DNA of 64,000 nt from Ascaris suum (GCA_013433145.1 CM024185.1:248001-312000); one strand, 5' to 3'. Positions 29,147 through 50,554 are shown, counted from the stretch's first letter. The notes: a model not told the origin generated them from the sequence alone. Made by a program: numbers and translations.

Positions 29147-30084
29147 TCAATCAATCGAATTCCTCTTCAATAATTCAGCACAATCTCTATGATGCTGCAT
29201 ATTACACACGACGAACTGAATATAAATAAAAGTTTTGCTCAATGAAGAAATTGGGCATATCGGAGTCAGTGGGAGATAGTTCGGACTCGTAAAATGTAGG
29301 GTAGTTCGTTGGAATTTGTGCTTAGAAACGATCACATAGCGATCGAATTTCCACCCGATGATATATTCAAGAAATTTAGGCGAACTTTTGTCTTCATAAT
29401 GAAATGCATTGATTTCTAAGATGAAGTGATTTTTAAATCTTCTCTTGTTGACGCGCTCTGCATTCATTCAACGATGGAATGCAATCACAATTCCCCGAGT
29501 ATCATTGTTGGTCGAGTAGATAATCGACTATAAATGACCGGATCATCAGCCAAACTACATATGCTTTTTTGTCATGACTCGAACTCGATTGTTATCGCTA
29601 ACGTGAACATATTCTTTTACCTTTGGCGCATACGTTAGAAACAGTTTCTAGAAGAGATTCTTCACCGAAATGCCAATACGAGAACGGATTAATGAGGAGA
29701 AGAGATGAAATATTCGCGCGTTTCATTAAAAACTGTTGAAAGTGATACCTGCCTCGAAAGCATGAAATACCTGCCTAGTAATATCTGTGTTGAGGGCATA
29801 AATTTCAACACAAAGAACTCTTTTTTGTTCTCTCGTACAGCGACCGCTGCAAATTGAAAGATAGTGCAGCGTAAAATGGAAGTAAATTTTTTGCCCTGAA
29901 TTGTCAATTTTTCACCAAGTTGATCAATCAGCGGGAAATATGGCAATAAGAGGTGATCCATAAGTGTAGTTTGCACACACAAAGTATTCCAACTCAAATT
30001 TCGATGGTTTTGCAATTGAATTACCAGACGAGGAAAAAGACGTAACACATACATGCTCATAGACATGGCGTTAGACTTGTCCAT
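29147..30084 (-). CDS. Candidate minus-strand gene, unknown protein
   Basis: Three stretches could be exons. 30084-29689 is a 131-codon frame starting at ATG (LSWNTLCVQTTLMDHLLLPY, KFTSILRCTIFQFAAVAV) with possible GGCAG|GTAT donors. 29467 to about 29337 reads KSSPKFLEYIIGWKFDRY up to a GTGATC donor. A short last exon, about 29217-29147, follows a good acceptor (tttatattcag), joins in phase and reads FVVCNMQHHRDCAELLKRNS before TGA. No domain is recognised, and the link between the first and second pieces is untested. Chance cannot be excluded. Confidence 0.25.
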
Positions 30085-31184
30085 GTGGTGTTAGTAAGGT
30101 AAACACATACGTAAGATGTATGACTATATATATTTGCATGTTCAGTTAGTTTGCATATGCGTTAAATCTTTATGTTAAATGTAGAAGGCGAATTTGCGTG
30201 AGCACATAAACACATCTACGCGACATATGACGACAACAACAGCATCGGAAAACTTCTGTTACTCTTCAGCTTTATGCATTCGTTTAGCTTACATCCCTAA
30301 TAAACGTACAGCAATGCTCGGAGATGGAAATACTGACATTGAGGTGATGCAAACACTTTAAGAAGCACTCAGGTGGTCGCTTGCTGACAAACAGAGACAA
30401 CGATCACAATGTGAGAAAAAGGTACTCAAAGGTGGAATATAGATGGAATTTGGGAAATATTCTCAACAATTCTGAAGAATCGAAAAGAGAGACGGAGGGA
30501 AGAAAGGGTTAGGTGGAGGATGATCTTCCAATCGCATATGAGTATCCATAAGACAACTAAAACATTTCAAAAAAAAACGTAAGTGAGCAGAAAAAGAAAT
30601 AATTTCCCTCTTTTTGTACCTCTTTTTGAACTTCGAAAATAAAACACATTTAGACAAAGAGAAAGCATTAAATATAATTCTACAAAGTAACTGAAGTGTA
30701 GAATGAGTGTTTATTCACTTCAAGAAATGCACTTCGTTGCGAAAAACTTAATAAAAATAATTATGTATAGAAGGCGTTGATCTTATGTCAATTTTTTTTT
30801 CCAAAATTATTAAATCGTTCAATTGAAATTGATGGAGGTGAAAAAAGCAAAGAAAAAAATGTAGGTAAATGATTGAAAGGCTTGACTGATGCATTTAAAC
30901 ATTTAAAAAAAATAATGAGCACAAAAATGCGGAAAATGTCGCCTAATGTAATGTTTCGAATGTTGCACTAACCGTCTGTCACTTATAGTACGTTATAACT
31001 TACTGTGAATTGCATTAATAGTATCATATGCATTATCAATTTTGTTAGATGCATTATCAACGGTCATTTTATTGTCACAAGCTTTTATTATATTCATCGA
31101 CGTAAAATTATTTATATTCGACAGGATCATAAATGTGAAAATGAATAGAAGCTGCGAAAAATAAATAAATAAATAATGCATGTG

Positions 31185-31306
<122 letters not shown>

Positions 31307-31412
31307 TGTATGGGCTGTTTCAGTGTATGTATGAGTTTTCAGCTTTTTTAGAAACTCGTTTTCAGAATCGCTTTGGCCCAAATTGGCGCCCTTTTATTTA
31401 TACGCCCCGAAG

Positions 31413-31433
31413 AACCTAGAACCTAGAACCTAG
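31413..31433. repeat. Three tandem copies of AACCTAG
   Basis: Perfect 7-bp unit, three times, with a degenerate fourth. The surrounding phrase CCCGAAGAACCTAGA appears again about 50 bases downstream, so a larger local duplication is involved. Confidence 0.9.
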
Positions 31434-31545
31434 AACTTGCACAGCCTCTATGCCTATCTCCCGAAGAACCTAGATTTATACACCAAACATCTATAAAAGC
31501 TACCATTCATTTAAAAACGAGATGAAAGAAGAGGAAAAATAATTC

Positions 31546-31640
31546 GTGGCCCGTGCCACGCCTGAACATATAAGCACTCGCTTCCTCAGCTAACTCTAAC
31601 ATCGTCTCCGACTTAAGTGGGCGGTGTCGCCATTGCAATC
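31546..31640. other. Small GC-rich island with short hairpins
   Basis: The strip contains GTGGC-ccgt-GCCAC and GGCGGTG/CCACGCC type complementary arms, and GCCACGCCT appears twice. GC is clearly above the flanks. It could be promoter sequence or a structured RNA. No reading frame explains it. Confidence 0.3.
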
Positions 31641-33033
31641 GCCACGCCTATACTCACAAATTCATATGAAAAACAAATACCAAGTGAGTTGCTCATTATT
31701 CTAATTGTTACGAGCTTTTTGAAGCATTCGTTTTCTTCTTCTAAGCATAAAAAGAAAAGAAAGTCTAGTTAACGGCAATTCCTTAACTTAACGAATTGCT
31801 TTCACAGTGTTTCTGGAAGTTTGAATTGAAAACATTTTCAATAGGCGCCAAAATGTTGGCCAATTAGTCTATACTCCAATCACAGCTCATATCGAGCTTG
31901 TACTTATACTAATACTATCATTCGTTATGAAAATGTCGTAACAAATAAATGTTCTGAAATGAAAGCCTCTTAGAATCTCTCTTTAAAACTAAATTTAAAT
32001 ATTTCGAAGCATTCTTTAAGCCGATAAATCGCAAAGTTCTCATCATATGTTACTGTTAACCACGAAATAGCATTTTAAATCATTTATTAACTGCGCTCTA
32101 AGGTTAGCATGCCTCTTCTATGGTGCATGGGGAAAAAAAATTCCGTACTAATATGTTTTATTGGTAACATACTGATAACATAGATACGATACTCCGAAAG
32201 ATCTAGGAGCACTATGCTAGAATCACTGTCAGCATTTTGTTAAAGAAAAACTTCCTGCAATTTAAATGCTTAAAACATCATAAACATCATAAGCAATCAC
32301 AGGAGAAAATCAGTTATGTTTTGTAAGCACCTATATTTCGGCGAGTGATACGGTAGATTGCCGAATTGTGTGAATCAAAGCATTTATTTATTCATAATTT
32401 CCAAATACTACGTCCAATCAACTAGAGTACAACCCTAATTTCAACGCATATGTTCCCACATAGTACTATGATGATGATTGGGAGGACAGGGATGAGATCG
32501 ACGAAAAAGAAGCAAAGATCGAGAAAGCATACACGAAATCTATACGAGTGAGTTTATCTATCAATCCTGAATGGTCAGTAAATTCACAGATTTGTTCCAT
32601 ACGAGTGAGCATAACAAGGCATAATGATGATTTATGAGGTATACTAATAACTTCAACTTGTTATCAACCAAATGAGCAACCGGTTAAGTGCCATGTTCTA
32701 AAAATAATATTATATATAGCCGCTAACAGAATTATACCGTACTGATAGTCAAGTGAGTAGACTATTCTGTACATGTCAACGTCTAGAAGGAGTAGACCCG
32801 CCGGATATTTGAGTGTACAATAAAATAACACTACAAAAAAATTTGAACCTCAACAGTCACCTAACTGATATATGCATATTGGGCACATGCCTCATTTACT
32901 CAAGCATTCATAGAAAATCCCCAACGCATGCATTTGATCTATACTAATGAGAATATGCTAGAAACAATGAGCGAAAATTGATACTACAGCTGAATGCGCG
33001 AAAAAAACTTTTTGAAACTCTCCTTCCCCTACT

Positions 33034-33052
33034 CCCCCCCCCCCCCCCCCCC
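33034..33052. repeat. Poly-C run of 19
   Basis: Nineteen consecutive C in an otherwise C/T-rich strip (33019-33060). The length may be unreliable in the assembly. Confidence 0.9.
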
Positions 33053-35704
33053 ACCTCCTCGATCTTGGTATGACAATGAAGTGGCAGATCAACAGCAAGA
33101 ATTTTAATTGAGTTTGTAAATGAATCTGCATTTTAATCATCGATTATTGCCGATAAGTACACATAAAGCAAATATTAAATCTTTTCAGTTTCATCGTAAA
33201 GCGAGAGCGGACGACTGCGAGAATTTTAAGCAATATGCAAGTTTGCTGACTTCAAAGCGAAGGATCATCGATGTCGCTGGGTGTTGTTTAATTCTGCTGA
33301 TACTTGATTCTTCGCAAAGAGAACAATGAGCAAATACGCATACGCTCATGCATCAACTTGCTACCTATAATTGACGATTCTGGAGTTAGACCTGCTAGTA
33401 AATTTATCCCAGTGTTTAATAGATATTCACTCACTTTTGAGATGCGAATATTCGCAAGCAATGAACGACCGATCGATATATTTTCATTCGGCTATGTAGA
33501 TAAGTTTTAGAGGGCTTCAAAGTTTGGAGCTGGCTATCACTGCTCAGGACATAACGTTCATCACTTCAAGCTTATAGACGTTTAAGTGACTCGTTCTTCT
33601 TTTCTTCGAAAGATTTTATAGCACTTTGTTGCTGCTAATCCTTCGCAAATATGAATTTCTTCTTTACATAGTGTCGGTTAGAAAAACTTGACTCTACGCC
33701 AATATTGCAAACAAACAAATCAATGCTTATTTCCTCTAAAATCTAGATTGAACGAAAATGTCGCTCCATTATATTTCAAGAAAAACAAATAAATAGTATG
33801 AAATGTTTTTCTTTCGCATGACCGGTTATGTGGAGGCCACAAATCGCGTGACGGCAAGCACTTACTTAGCTCGCATTTTGTTTATTTTAATGCATTTCTT
33901 TCCGGAGATCTCTTTTTTTGGCAAATAGCTCTCATAAAATATTTGCAATTTTCCATCGGATTGCATAAACCCTATTGTTTATATCAAGGTGCGAAATATG
34001 TGCATGACAGGTGCTTTTAATGCTTCTTTCGATGATTTACCCTATTCCTTCACACCAAAAACTTCCAGCTTTCCAAATTCAAAGGAGTGATTTCCAAATG
34101 AAAATGCTCTCTATGCAATTAAGGTGTTCTATCAAGGCGGTAGAATATGCTCATTTGCATATTCGATTGGTTTAACTCGATTTCCTGGAAAGAACACTTC
34201 ATTGCTAGCGTTATTGCTAGAGTTATTGAGTGCCTAATGGATATTACGTAAAGCACAAAGCCGACAGATGTTAATAGCGCATTGCATTTGCAGTTCAAAT
34301 TGCAATTTATCGACATTTGCATGGAAATTCTGCTGCGAACGATATTGGTGCAATAGAAGAACATCAAAGATAAGGCGCAAACATAAAATACTCTCAATGC
34401 TATTAAAATTTCATCACGAAATAATTCATAACGGAATTTTTTCTATGCATCATTGAGAATTTTTTTCATGCATTAATGGATTTCATTTTCCACATTTAGT
34501 TGCTACCATTTGCAATTTCTGGAAGTCTTTTATATACATATAATTGGTGAATAATATATGCATATTCATATTCATGTTGAATGCTTGAGCCACGATAATT
34601 CTTTCTTTTATTGAACGAATCTTTTAGTGCTTATTTCCAGTGCTATTAGTTGTTGATGAAAGCGATTATTTCTTTAGCATAAAATATATTCATTTTCCAC
34701 GATTATTTCCAATTCAAATATGGTCGCAATCCAGAATTTTATTCAATAGATGGTCTTCAATGCACAACAATATATGTCAGTGCGAGCTTGTCGAGAATAA
34801 TATCTAACAGCTGATAGCTGACAGCTGCGAACTTAACGAGCATTGCAACTCTCATCTTTCAACACTGAAATTATCGCACATCAATTACACCACAGTTCCT
34901 TCACAGTCGAATTACCTCTTTTAGGTGAACCACCTCATTAGTTCATAAGAATGCCTTGAAATAGGCTAACTAAGAAGCTTGAGGAGAGAGGAAACATATT
35001 TAATTGAAAAAAAATAAACGACACGAATTAATTTGCCCATAGGTTATTACGAAAGCTTAGGCTTATTATTACCGATTTAAAGCGAGTGTGAGAAAAAAAT
35101 GCAGTTAGAATGTTACTGAAAATCCCCAGTGCCTGAAGCCTGCTTTGAGTCTAATTCCAGGTTGGAGTCACGGGATGGTTCCCAGTCTTAGTTCTAAATA
35201 TTGCTGGAATATGCTTACGCCTTATAAAGCATAATCCACAATTCACTTGGCAATTTTTTCCGCAGCTGGTAGCTTCTGATTTAATGCTCGTAGAATGATG
35301 TGTGAATGATGTAGGATCGTTGAAACTGTCAATTGCAAACAATAACTTTAAATTCTTTAAATCTCGAAAAGTTTTAGGGATAAATAATATATGATGCTTG
35401 ATAGAGGCAATCATGAGCGCGTTTTCACTCATGGCTATTCAACAAAACGAGAGTGGAACATAGCAATAATTGTGCTTGCTTATGAGCAATGTTTATTCAA
35501 TAATTGCATGCAGATCGCGTAATAAAGTGAAAAGTGAGAAGGTTAATGCTGCATATGGCCAGCCGTTTGGCTACGACTTTGTTAATGAATACAAGAGCTC
35601 TAACTAGACAATTATCTCTCGCTGTGTGGCAGCTTTGACTTTCCATCACGTCCATTACCATCGAGGCACTGTAAAGGTGAGGGAAGGGGGACGGATGCAG
35701 GTGA

Positions 35705-35720
35705 GGGAGGGAAGGGAGGG
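35705..35720 (+). other. Canonical G-quadruplex motif
   Basis: Four GGG runs separated by loops of 1, 2 and 1 bases, inside a GA-rich strip (35676-35726). Confidence 0.9.
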
Positions 35721-36233
35721 AAGGATGAAAATAAGCCGATTTCTTATATATCGTACTGTCGTCTATTATGATTGGTGTTTGTTTAGCTCCCGCCTCATTT
35801 CAAACTTTCATAGTGGATTATTATTCCACACTATATGCTAATTATTTAATTTTTATGCAAATGTATTATGTGAGTGCACTGATGGGTACTGATTTTGCAG
35901 GTTTATTGGTTATCCGAACAGATCTGCCACTTAGATTTGCAAATTTATGATAACAACTCTCTGACCTTATGAAGGGAAGTGAGCTTCAGAAGAGTGGCAG
36001 TACAGGTGCGTGCAAATACAAAAAACTGCATCGAGAAAAGGAGGCAAACAGAACGATACTCGATGTATTGTCAATCTGCAACAAAAACAGATCGTTTTTA
36101 GAGTTATTTATTGCAGTGAAGATTGAAAGAACGCGAATCGTCAGCTTTTAAACGTTTTATTTATGGGTTTGTGCACGTCGGTGACAGCTAACGAGGACAG
36201 AAGAGAAAAGAAGACAAGGGAAGGAGGAGCAGA

Positions 36234-36254
36234 GGGAGAGGAGGGAGGGAGGGG
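36234..36254 (+). other. Canonical G-quadruplex motif
   Basis: Three GGG runs and a GGGG run with loops of 6, 1 and 1 bases, at the end of a purine-only-like strip starting near 36194. It is the second such motif within 550 bases on the same strand. Confidence 0.85.
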
Positions 36255-38368
36255 AATAGTCGACTTCCATATGTCACTGAAAAAAATTCCATTCTATTGG
36301 AGTTTGCTTTTTTTTCTGCTGAATATTTTTTGGCAAGTTAGCAATCAATATTCATAACATGGATTATTTTCCACCTTTTTCGAAGCTCACTTATATGTAC
36401 AATTCAAGGTGGTGTGGAAGAGATATATTGCAATTACGCTGAATTACGTAAAACTTTGCAAGCGTGCCTATTAAATAAAAAAAATTTTTTTTACTCCTTT
36501 ATAGAGTTAATTATCCAGCGAGTAAATTGTTGCAGTGATCGGTAACCAACGGCAAAAAATTATAGGTGCTTTTGATTGCCTAATAGATCGAAAACAACTA
36601 TGGTTGAATAAGCGGTGGTGACTCTAAATTGCCTCATCATAAACTGCAAACGCAAAGCGCCATCGATAACACCATAGGTGGTGGCTTATAATGCCGATTG
36701 CCAGCCTTTCGCAAAATGGGCATCGCGTTTCATCGATATGGGCACATTCAGTACTAAGTACCAATTTCATTAAATACTGCATAGCTGTGTTTACCAGTCG
36801 CAAATAAAACTTTGACAAGTGGAGTGAATAAAAGTTAGGTTATCAGGTAACGCGAAGCAAAACCTCAAAGAAAAAGAGGCTCTCGCTGCGGTGGAGAGTT
36901 GCAATGGACAAAAGGTTTGACTCGATTATAACTGCCAGTTAGGTTGCTCTAACGAATAGGATAAGCAAAAACGTATTTATCTTCTTTTTTTCAATATTAA
37001 TACCATTTTAGTAATGATGATAATCACTAGAATAATGCCAATACTTACAAAATAACTGTGTTAGGATAACACATTATTTTATTAGAATTAACATTCTTTA
37101 TGAGGGGCCAACAATTAATTTAATGAAATATTTCGGTGTGATGTACACTCGCTTCATCGTTGAAGAATCCGCTTTCACGCCTGAAATTATTCTCATTTCC
37201 TTAACAAGCCTTACTAATTTGCTTGCAATAAATGAATTCAACTTCATTCATCAATGCTAGTTTGCTTGTATTATTGAACTTACAAGATCAATTTATTGAT
37301 ACTAAAAGGCGTTAAGTTTCCAAATATATGACAAGCTTGATAAGTTATAAAATTTTTCATTTTTCTTAAATTCAGTTAAAATTTTCGGCAAATTCATCAC
37401 TGCGGCATTTCAATTTTTCATTATGTTCGAGTAATACAACAGATCACAAGACATTTGTCTGAGATTATTTATTCAACTTTGATTAAGCCTCTATATAGCA
37501 TTAAAATAATTATTTCTTTGTTAGCGATATTTCAATATGTATGATAAGGGAAACTTAAATAACACAAGCTTTTTTTTAATGCATCACTTCATTACTTCAC
37601 TTTCGCGTCAATAACCAATAGCTATGATTAGCGCGTAACTAAGAGCAAAGGTCGTGTCAAACTTATCTATACGTTAATGCCCTAAGGGAATAAATCTATC
37701 AAATTTGGCGATGGCAGTCGTACCTCGTGCTTTATTTACAATCATAGCCTTTCTAAAGAAGGCTCATTACATTGCTATTCTATTTCTTGTCACTATCAAA
37801 AGGGAGAAGATGTGAACATGGAATTGAACTTGAATAATTAAAAACTATGAAATTACTTACTACGTTTGAAACTTTCAGCTCAACCACTTTTATTTCAGGC
37901 ATTGATTATCTCATTGAAATATCTAAAATAATAGAACAAATAAATTTGCTTCGATTGAATTATCTCGTAAATTAATCTCATGGGAATCTACAATGCTGCA
38001 TTACCTCAACATTACCTCCAATTACTTGACGCTGACTTTTAACTCCTATTTGGAATTTTTTTTACTAATATAACTTATCTCGAAAACATTCATGATGCGC
38101 TAAAATATTGGCAGATTCGTTGTTGTTATGGATGGGGTTGCTATTCTTGCAACGCTTCAATCGCAGTGGAATTCGGCTCAATTCCATTGTAGTATAGCAT
38201 AGCAATGATGAATGCTTTTAACGACTGTTGTCCATCTTTGACAGCTCAGTCGTTTTAACAATCATTATTTATTGGCACAGCTGTAAAACAGTGAATGCTG
38301 AACATTGATATGCCTATGATTTTAGTGGTATCTGGATATAGGAATCAGGCCACCTACTGCATATTATT

Positions 38369-38500
<132 letters not shown>

Positions 38501-40422
38501 CAATTATTTCGATGACAAATTTGCATTCAACTAGCCAGGTCCCCTACTTCAGTGCCAGGTCAGCTAAATTTGCGTGCTTAACTAGAGTTCAACCGAGCCA
38601 TTAATCATTGATCATGTATGTTAATATTCCCCTCATGCCTTTCTTAGTTCCTTTATTTTTGATGCTGGCTTATTAAAGGAAAATCATTTTTGAAGGATTT
38701 ATTTGCTAACAAAATACAAAAAAATATTAGCAAACGCAGAAAAGTGATTTATGATTTTAGAGTCAGGACGAATAAAATTGCCTCTTTTTCGATCTTATCA
38801 GTGATATTTATCAGTAATACTCATACATAAGGTCAGTACTCAACAACCTAAGCAAGTTGCAAGATAATGTATTTACCTTTTAAATGAATACGGAAAGAGC
38901 AATGCTTTACAGATGATGTGAGGAAAAAAGACCAAATTCATAATCGTACGTAAACATTGACTGATGAGAGAAATTCATCAAAATAAAACACTCATTCAGA
39001 GTGTATAATTTCTTCATCATTTATTTACTGCCATAGATGCTGGTTGGGATGCTAAACACAATCGACTAGGGGATTTAAATTGAAACGTTTGCAGTGTTTC
39101 CATTTGAATGTCTCAAACTATAGATTCATCATGAAGCACAACTTTACACACAGAGGTAAGTATTTAATTTACACATGGAGGTAAGTATCGAAGCTGTTTG
39201 TTAAATTATCGGGTTGTGAAAAGATTTTTGTTTGCAGTGAATAGGCAAACGACTATGGGAATGAAGTGGGCTTTGTTCTGTGCATGCATTTAATCGTAAC
39301 TCATTATGTGCATGCGCTATTCATCCAACAATATACGTCTTTTGTCACGGATTAAATCGCTGACTTAGGTCAAGGCTATCATTGAACGACCCGCCACAAT
39401 AAAACAAACTTCCACCCGTCAAAATTGTTGAACCAACGAAATAATCACTTGAAAGAATTTCCGTTTTATAATGAACGTAATTTCTGAGGCTATAAAGTTT
39501 GCAATTTTTTCTTTAGTGGAGCACGTTTCCGAGCAGTATAAGCGTATCACAAAAGAAACCTGCAAAATACGTAGCAATTCATAAATATGAGGTAACAAGT
39601 AAACTTTCATTACTTACCATTTTCCATGTCCATAAAAATGATCTCTACAATAGATTGCAATGGGATAGAATGAAGGATACATGTAGACAAAATATGATTT
39701 TCCTTATTAGTATATTTATTACGCAAATTTTCGGAAGAAATCAAGACCTAGAACTAGAACCACCTCCGCCTATTCAAAACCAATATATTTAAGCAGTTTT
39801 CAAGAACTCTTTTTCTTGATTTTGGTGATGCGTTTTTTTCGAAAAAAGGAACTCACCGATTGATTTCTACCAGTAATCTCGATTTATTTCTTGACCAGTC
39901 AAGACAACCGACAATGCGATGGTTCTTTTTTTTTTAAATCCAGAAAGCACTAAAAGATCAACTCGAAGCAGAAAGAGATTGTAAAGCCTCTTCATCTTTC
40001 CATTAAAGATAAGCCTTAATACCTCATTATCTGTTAAAGGTGCAACAATTGCATTCTGCTCCTTCCCATAGCAGAATGATATCGTCGGTCTTAACGTAAT
40101 CCAAACGTCACTTGCTAAGCTAATATCTAGTAAGTTGTGGGTAATGCTTAGTGCTAAGCACTTGTGTACGCATGTCTAAGCTTAAGTTATGGTTTTAATG
40201 GAATTCGAAATCGAGAAATTTCAAAACTTTAGAATTCTTTATATATAGAGTTTATATGGCGAGGAGTGGTTAAGTGTTTGCTTTATTTCAAATTTCTTCC
40301 TAAAATCGACCAAAAATCCGTTCAAATTGATACAGTATACTAATATCTTCAGATTGCATCCAAAATTATCGTTGAAAATTTGCATATTTTGGCATAGAAT
40401 TATAGTGCAAGTACGTACGGCT

Positions 40423-40654
40423 ATGCCAGCAGACGTCTTCTCTTGGGGTCACAGAGCAAAAATGGACGTCTGTTCAACAGAGATTTCTTCTTGCCAACAA
40501 ATCACATCAATTTACCCACTGTAAGCGTCATTTGTTTTTTGGCACAATGGAAGCGCTTCAACGAACGTTTATCATTTACTACCGAAGAGGGACTGACCTA
40601 TCAATTCTTTGCAGTGTTAACGCTCACTTGGCCACTTTAAGGAATGATGAATGA
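40423..40654 (+). CDS. Candidate small two-exon gene or 3' end of a gene
   Basis: ATG at 40423 opens a frame (MPADVFSWGHRAKMDV, SCQQITSIYP) ending at a strong donor (CCCACT|GTAAGC) after 40520. A good acceptor (attctttgcag) ends at 40614 and restores frame to VNAHLATLRNDE and a TGA at 40652-40654. The product would have about 45 residues. The frame is also open upstream of the ATG, so it may instead be the last two exons of a longer gene. No family recognised. Confidence 0.25.
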
Positions 40655-43107
40655 ACCTTAAATTTAAAGCGTAATTTGCTGCAATACAAAGTAATAGGAT
40701 AATAACAGTACCGGAGGGAGGAGAGTGATAGGGCATATCATTAGGCCCAAAGAGTATGAAAATTGGTTTTATGTTGGCATTTTTTTGCATTTATCCATCT
40801 AACCCAAACTATGCGTAGATGAGACTACGCACACTCCTCTGTCAGTCTATGTCAACTCGAGTTGCGCAACTTTGATTGGAAGGAAACTGGAGAACTTGCA
40901 TGTAGGCCGATTTTGCGCCTAAGTCCTCCCGAACATCAAGGTCCTGTCATCGAATCTGCTGTTTTATTTCTGGCTCACATTTCTGGCTCGGTAAAAGTTC
41001 CTAGGTTTGACATTCGATAGAACAGAAAGTTTTTGCGAAATGCGTTTAGTTCTATAGTTTAGTATTTGCAGAATGTGAGCTCATTTTGCTTTATGCGGCT
41101 CAACTTTCCCGAATCGTCTTTGTTTCAGCTAATTCGATTAAATTAGCGATAAATTCAATAATGTTTTTAGAATATCATCAGAAATTGAAAAAATCTTTTG
41201 TTCTACTGAAGCAATAATTATAAAATTGATCTCATATGGAAATTGCAAATTATTAATATAAGAATAGAGAATGCATTATCTTTTAAAGTATAGTCAAATA
41301 ATTAAATCCGTTAAATAACCTAAATCTGATAACAAAAATAGCTCTTACTAATAAAGCAGTAGTCATAGAATTTGGACATAGCGTTATTGACGCGATAGCG
41401 ATCAAACAGCACAGTCATTTTTGAATCGCTGTCCCTTAACAGCGTTATTTTTTATGCTATCTAAGCTCCTTTCTATAGAATCTATATTATGCTTCATCAT
41501 TTAGGTTGTTCCTAAATTGTTAAAGATTGCATAGAAATAAGTTTTTAAAGCATAAATAGCAATCACTAACCATCATTGTACAAAAGTGATGGATTAATAG
41601 AATGCTGGTGTAAGTAAATTATTAAACCGAAATTGAATGAATTAAATAGCACCTATCGCATTATGTGATAAACAAGCATTGTTGATATATTGGGAGAAAT
41701 TTATTGGTGCTCTTCACAACAATTAGAAACATATTTAGTTGGTTCATTAAGAACAGCAAAGTACAAATAGCGGCTAATAAAGAAGGTTTTTCTCTCTATG
41801 GAATTCTTTAAACAGCAGTGAATAATTCAATGACCCTTAATGACCGTTCGCCACCATAGGGGGCATTTGCATATCTAGTGCAGTGAATACCTTTCAAAGT
41901 AATGCCGAGCATATCAAGGGATTATTAATCCTCTACTATTATATATATCTGATGATGCGCATTCAAAGGTTTAATGTTCTAGGCAAAAACATTGACATAC
42001 GAGAGATGCAAATTTCATATTCAGCTAGAGCGATGGATGATGACCTAATATGTCACAAATTTCAACATTCATTGTAAGTGTGTTGAGCTTATAAAGGCAT
42101 CATCTATTGCATCATATTTCTTTATTCAAGATAACAGTACCTGAAAAGATATTTTCATGTAGAGATTGTTTTTTGCTATTTCAACAATCGACCGATCGGC
42201 GGTTCATCACAATTCAGTTTAAAAGAGCCTTAATATGCATCGAAGAAAGAAGATACAATTAAGAATTAATGGAAAGAGTTGTTTCAGCACGAATGGAAAC
42301 AATATATATTCAAATTAGAGTGATACATTCTAGAGAGTTTATAAGCGCTGCGTACGCAGCGACAGGAAAATGAATTAATGAAATCAAGAGGATCACAATT
42401 ATTTTAAAAATAGGACAAATAAAAACTCTGTCCTGAAATCTTACAAGTAATGCAAATTATCGGTGCTGCGAGTATTAAGTTTCAGTTTGCACTAATTTCC
42501 ATAAAAACTATATCTTTTTTTTTTCTCAAAAGAAATGTTCAATTGGAGTAAAGCTTACTGATGGTACCGATATTATTAGCCAGCGACGTTAGTGATATCC
42601 CATAGAAAGGTTTTTCTACCCTTAACAAATCTTTGCAAGTCTATATTGATAATAGATAAGTAATCGGCGTTAATAGTGACAGTAAGCATGCTGAATAGTG
42701 ATAAAACCTTGAACAATGACGGTAAAATTTCGCTCGGCTTTTTGTCATCGAAATTTCTTCTTTTCTTTGCGTTATAGCCGAACTTTCCTTCTTGCCAAAT
42801 GCATTTATCAGGCACTGGAGCGATATTTTTGAAATGCGCTTAGTCTAAATCAACTTTTAATTGCAACGGAATGCTTTACGACTGAAAAAAATTTCGCTCG
42901 ACTTGCAATGTGAAACGATTTCAATGTCACCTATATCTATTTTATCGAAATAGCTTGACTAAAACTGCTTGCATAGCAACTAATCGCATACTGTTGTTGC
43001 CGCCGAATTAATGGCCGCTAGCGGCAATGGTCTTGCAACCATGATCGAGTGTTATTCATAGGCATTGCTTTGATTTGTCGGCCCGCTCATATATATCGAT
43101 ATTCAAG

Positions 43108-43624
43108 CTGCTCGCTAATCCTTACGGCTCTCCATCACAACACATGTTAAGCTGTCGAGATTCCCTCCAAGACAACTCCATACACTTTTCAGCGCTCCCT
43201 CACTTTATGGGTTTTCGTAGGCCTGTTGCTCATGTATACACAAGAACAAGCCTTTTGGATATATACAAAGCAAGAGTAATCGACGAATTAAGTTCAAGCA
43301 GTAAGCTTCAGATGCAGAGTTTCATTCCTTTTGTTGTCGTTTATTACAACAATTGTCTCGCCTATTCGAAGAGCCTTTTTTGAACGTCTTTCAAAGATGA
43401 CATATGAGAAGACAAAATTTTGTGTCGTTGCTAACATCATTTGAACCTCGAAATTGGAAGAACATAATTGGTTGACCTTTCGCGATTTTGTGCTTTTGAG
43501 GGTGCTGACATTTTTGAAGTTAATATTGATCAAATTTTTTAGAATAAAACGAGAAATAATTTCAAATCGATCCTCACAAAAATACGATACAGTTTCGGCG
43601 TCTGGACAAAACGGTGCGATTTAG
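43108..43624 (+). CDS. Candidate two-exon 3' end of a possible membrane protein
   Basis: Exon 43108-43300 begins after attcaag and ends at a strong donor (CAAGCA|GTAAGC). It reads PYGSPSQHMLSCRDS and YTRTSLLDIYKARVIDEL. A weak acceptor (attggaag, ending 43460) restores frame to HNWLTFRDFVLLRVLTFLKL and a hydrophilic tail (SQKYDTVSASGQNGAI), with TAG at 43622-43624. A hydrophobic segment followed by basic residues would fit one transmembrane helix and a cytoplasmic tail. No homology is recognised, and it could be coincidence. Confidence 0.25.

Positions 43625-50554
<6,930 letters not shown>

Noticed and set aside
35151..35432. Cys-rich minus frame (SCGKNCQVNCGLC)
   Set aside because: Cysteine spacing fits no family I know and no signal peptide or splice partner is present.
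36624..36818. RING-like CPFC motif on the minus strand
   Set aside because: Only one zinc-binding half and wrong spacing for a RING finger.
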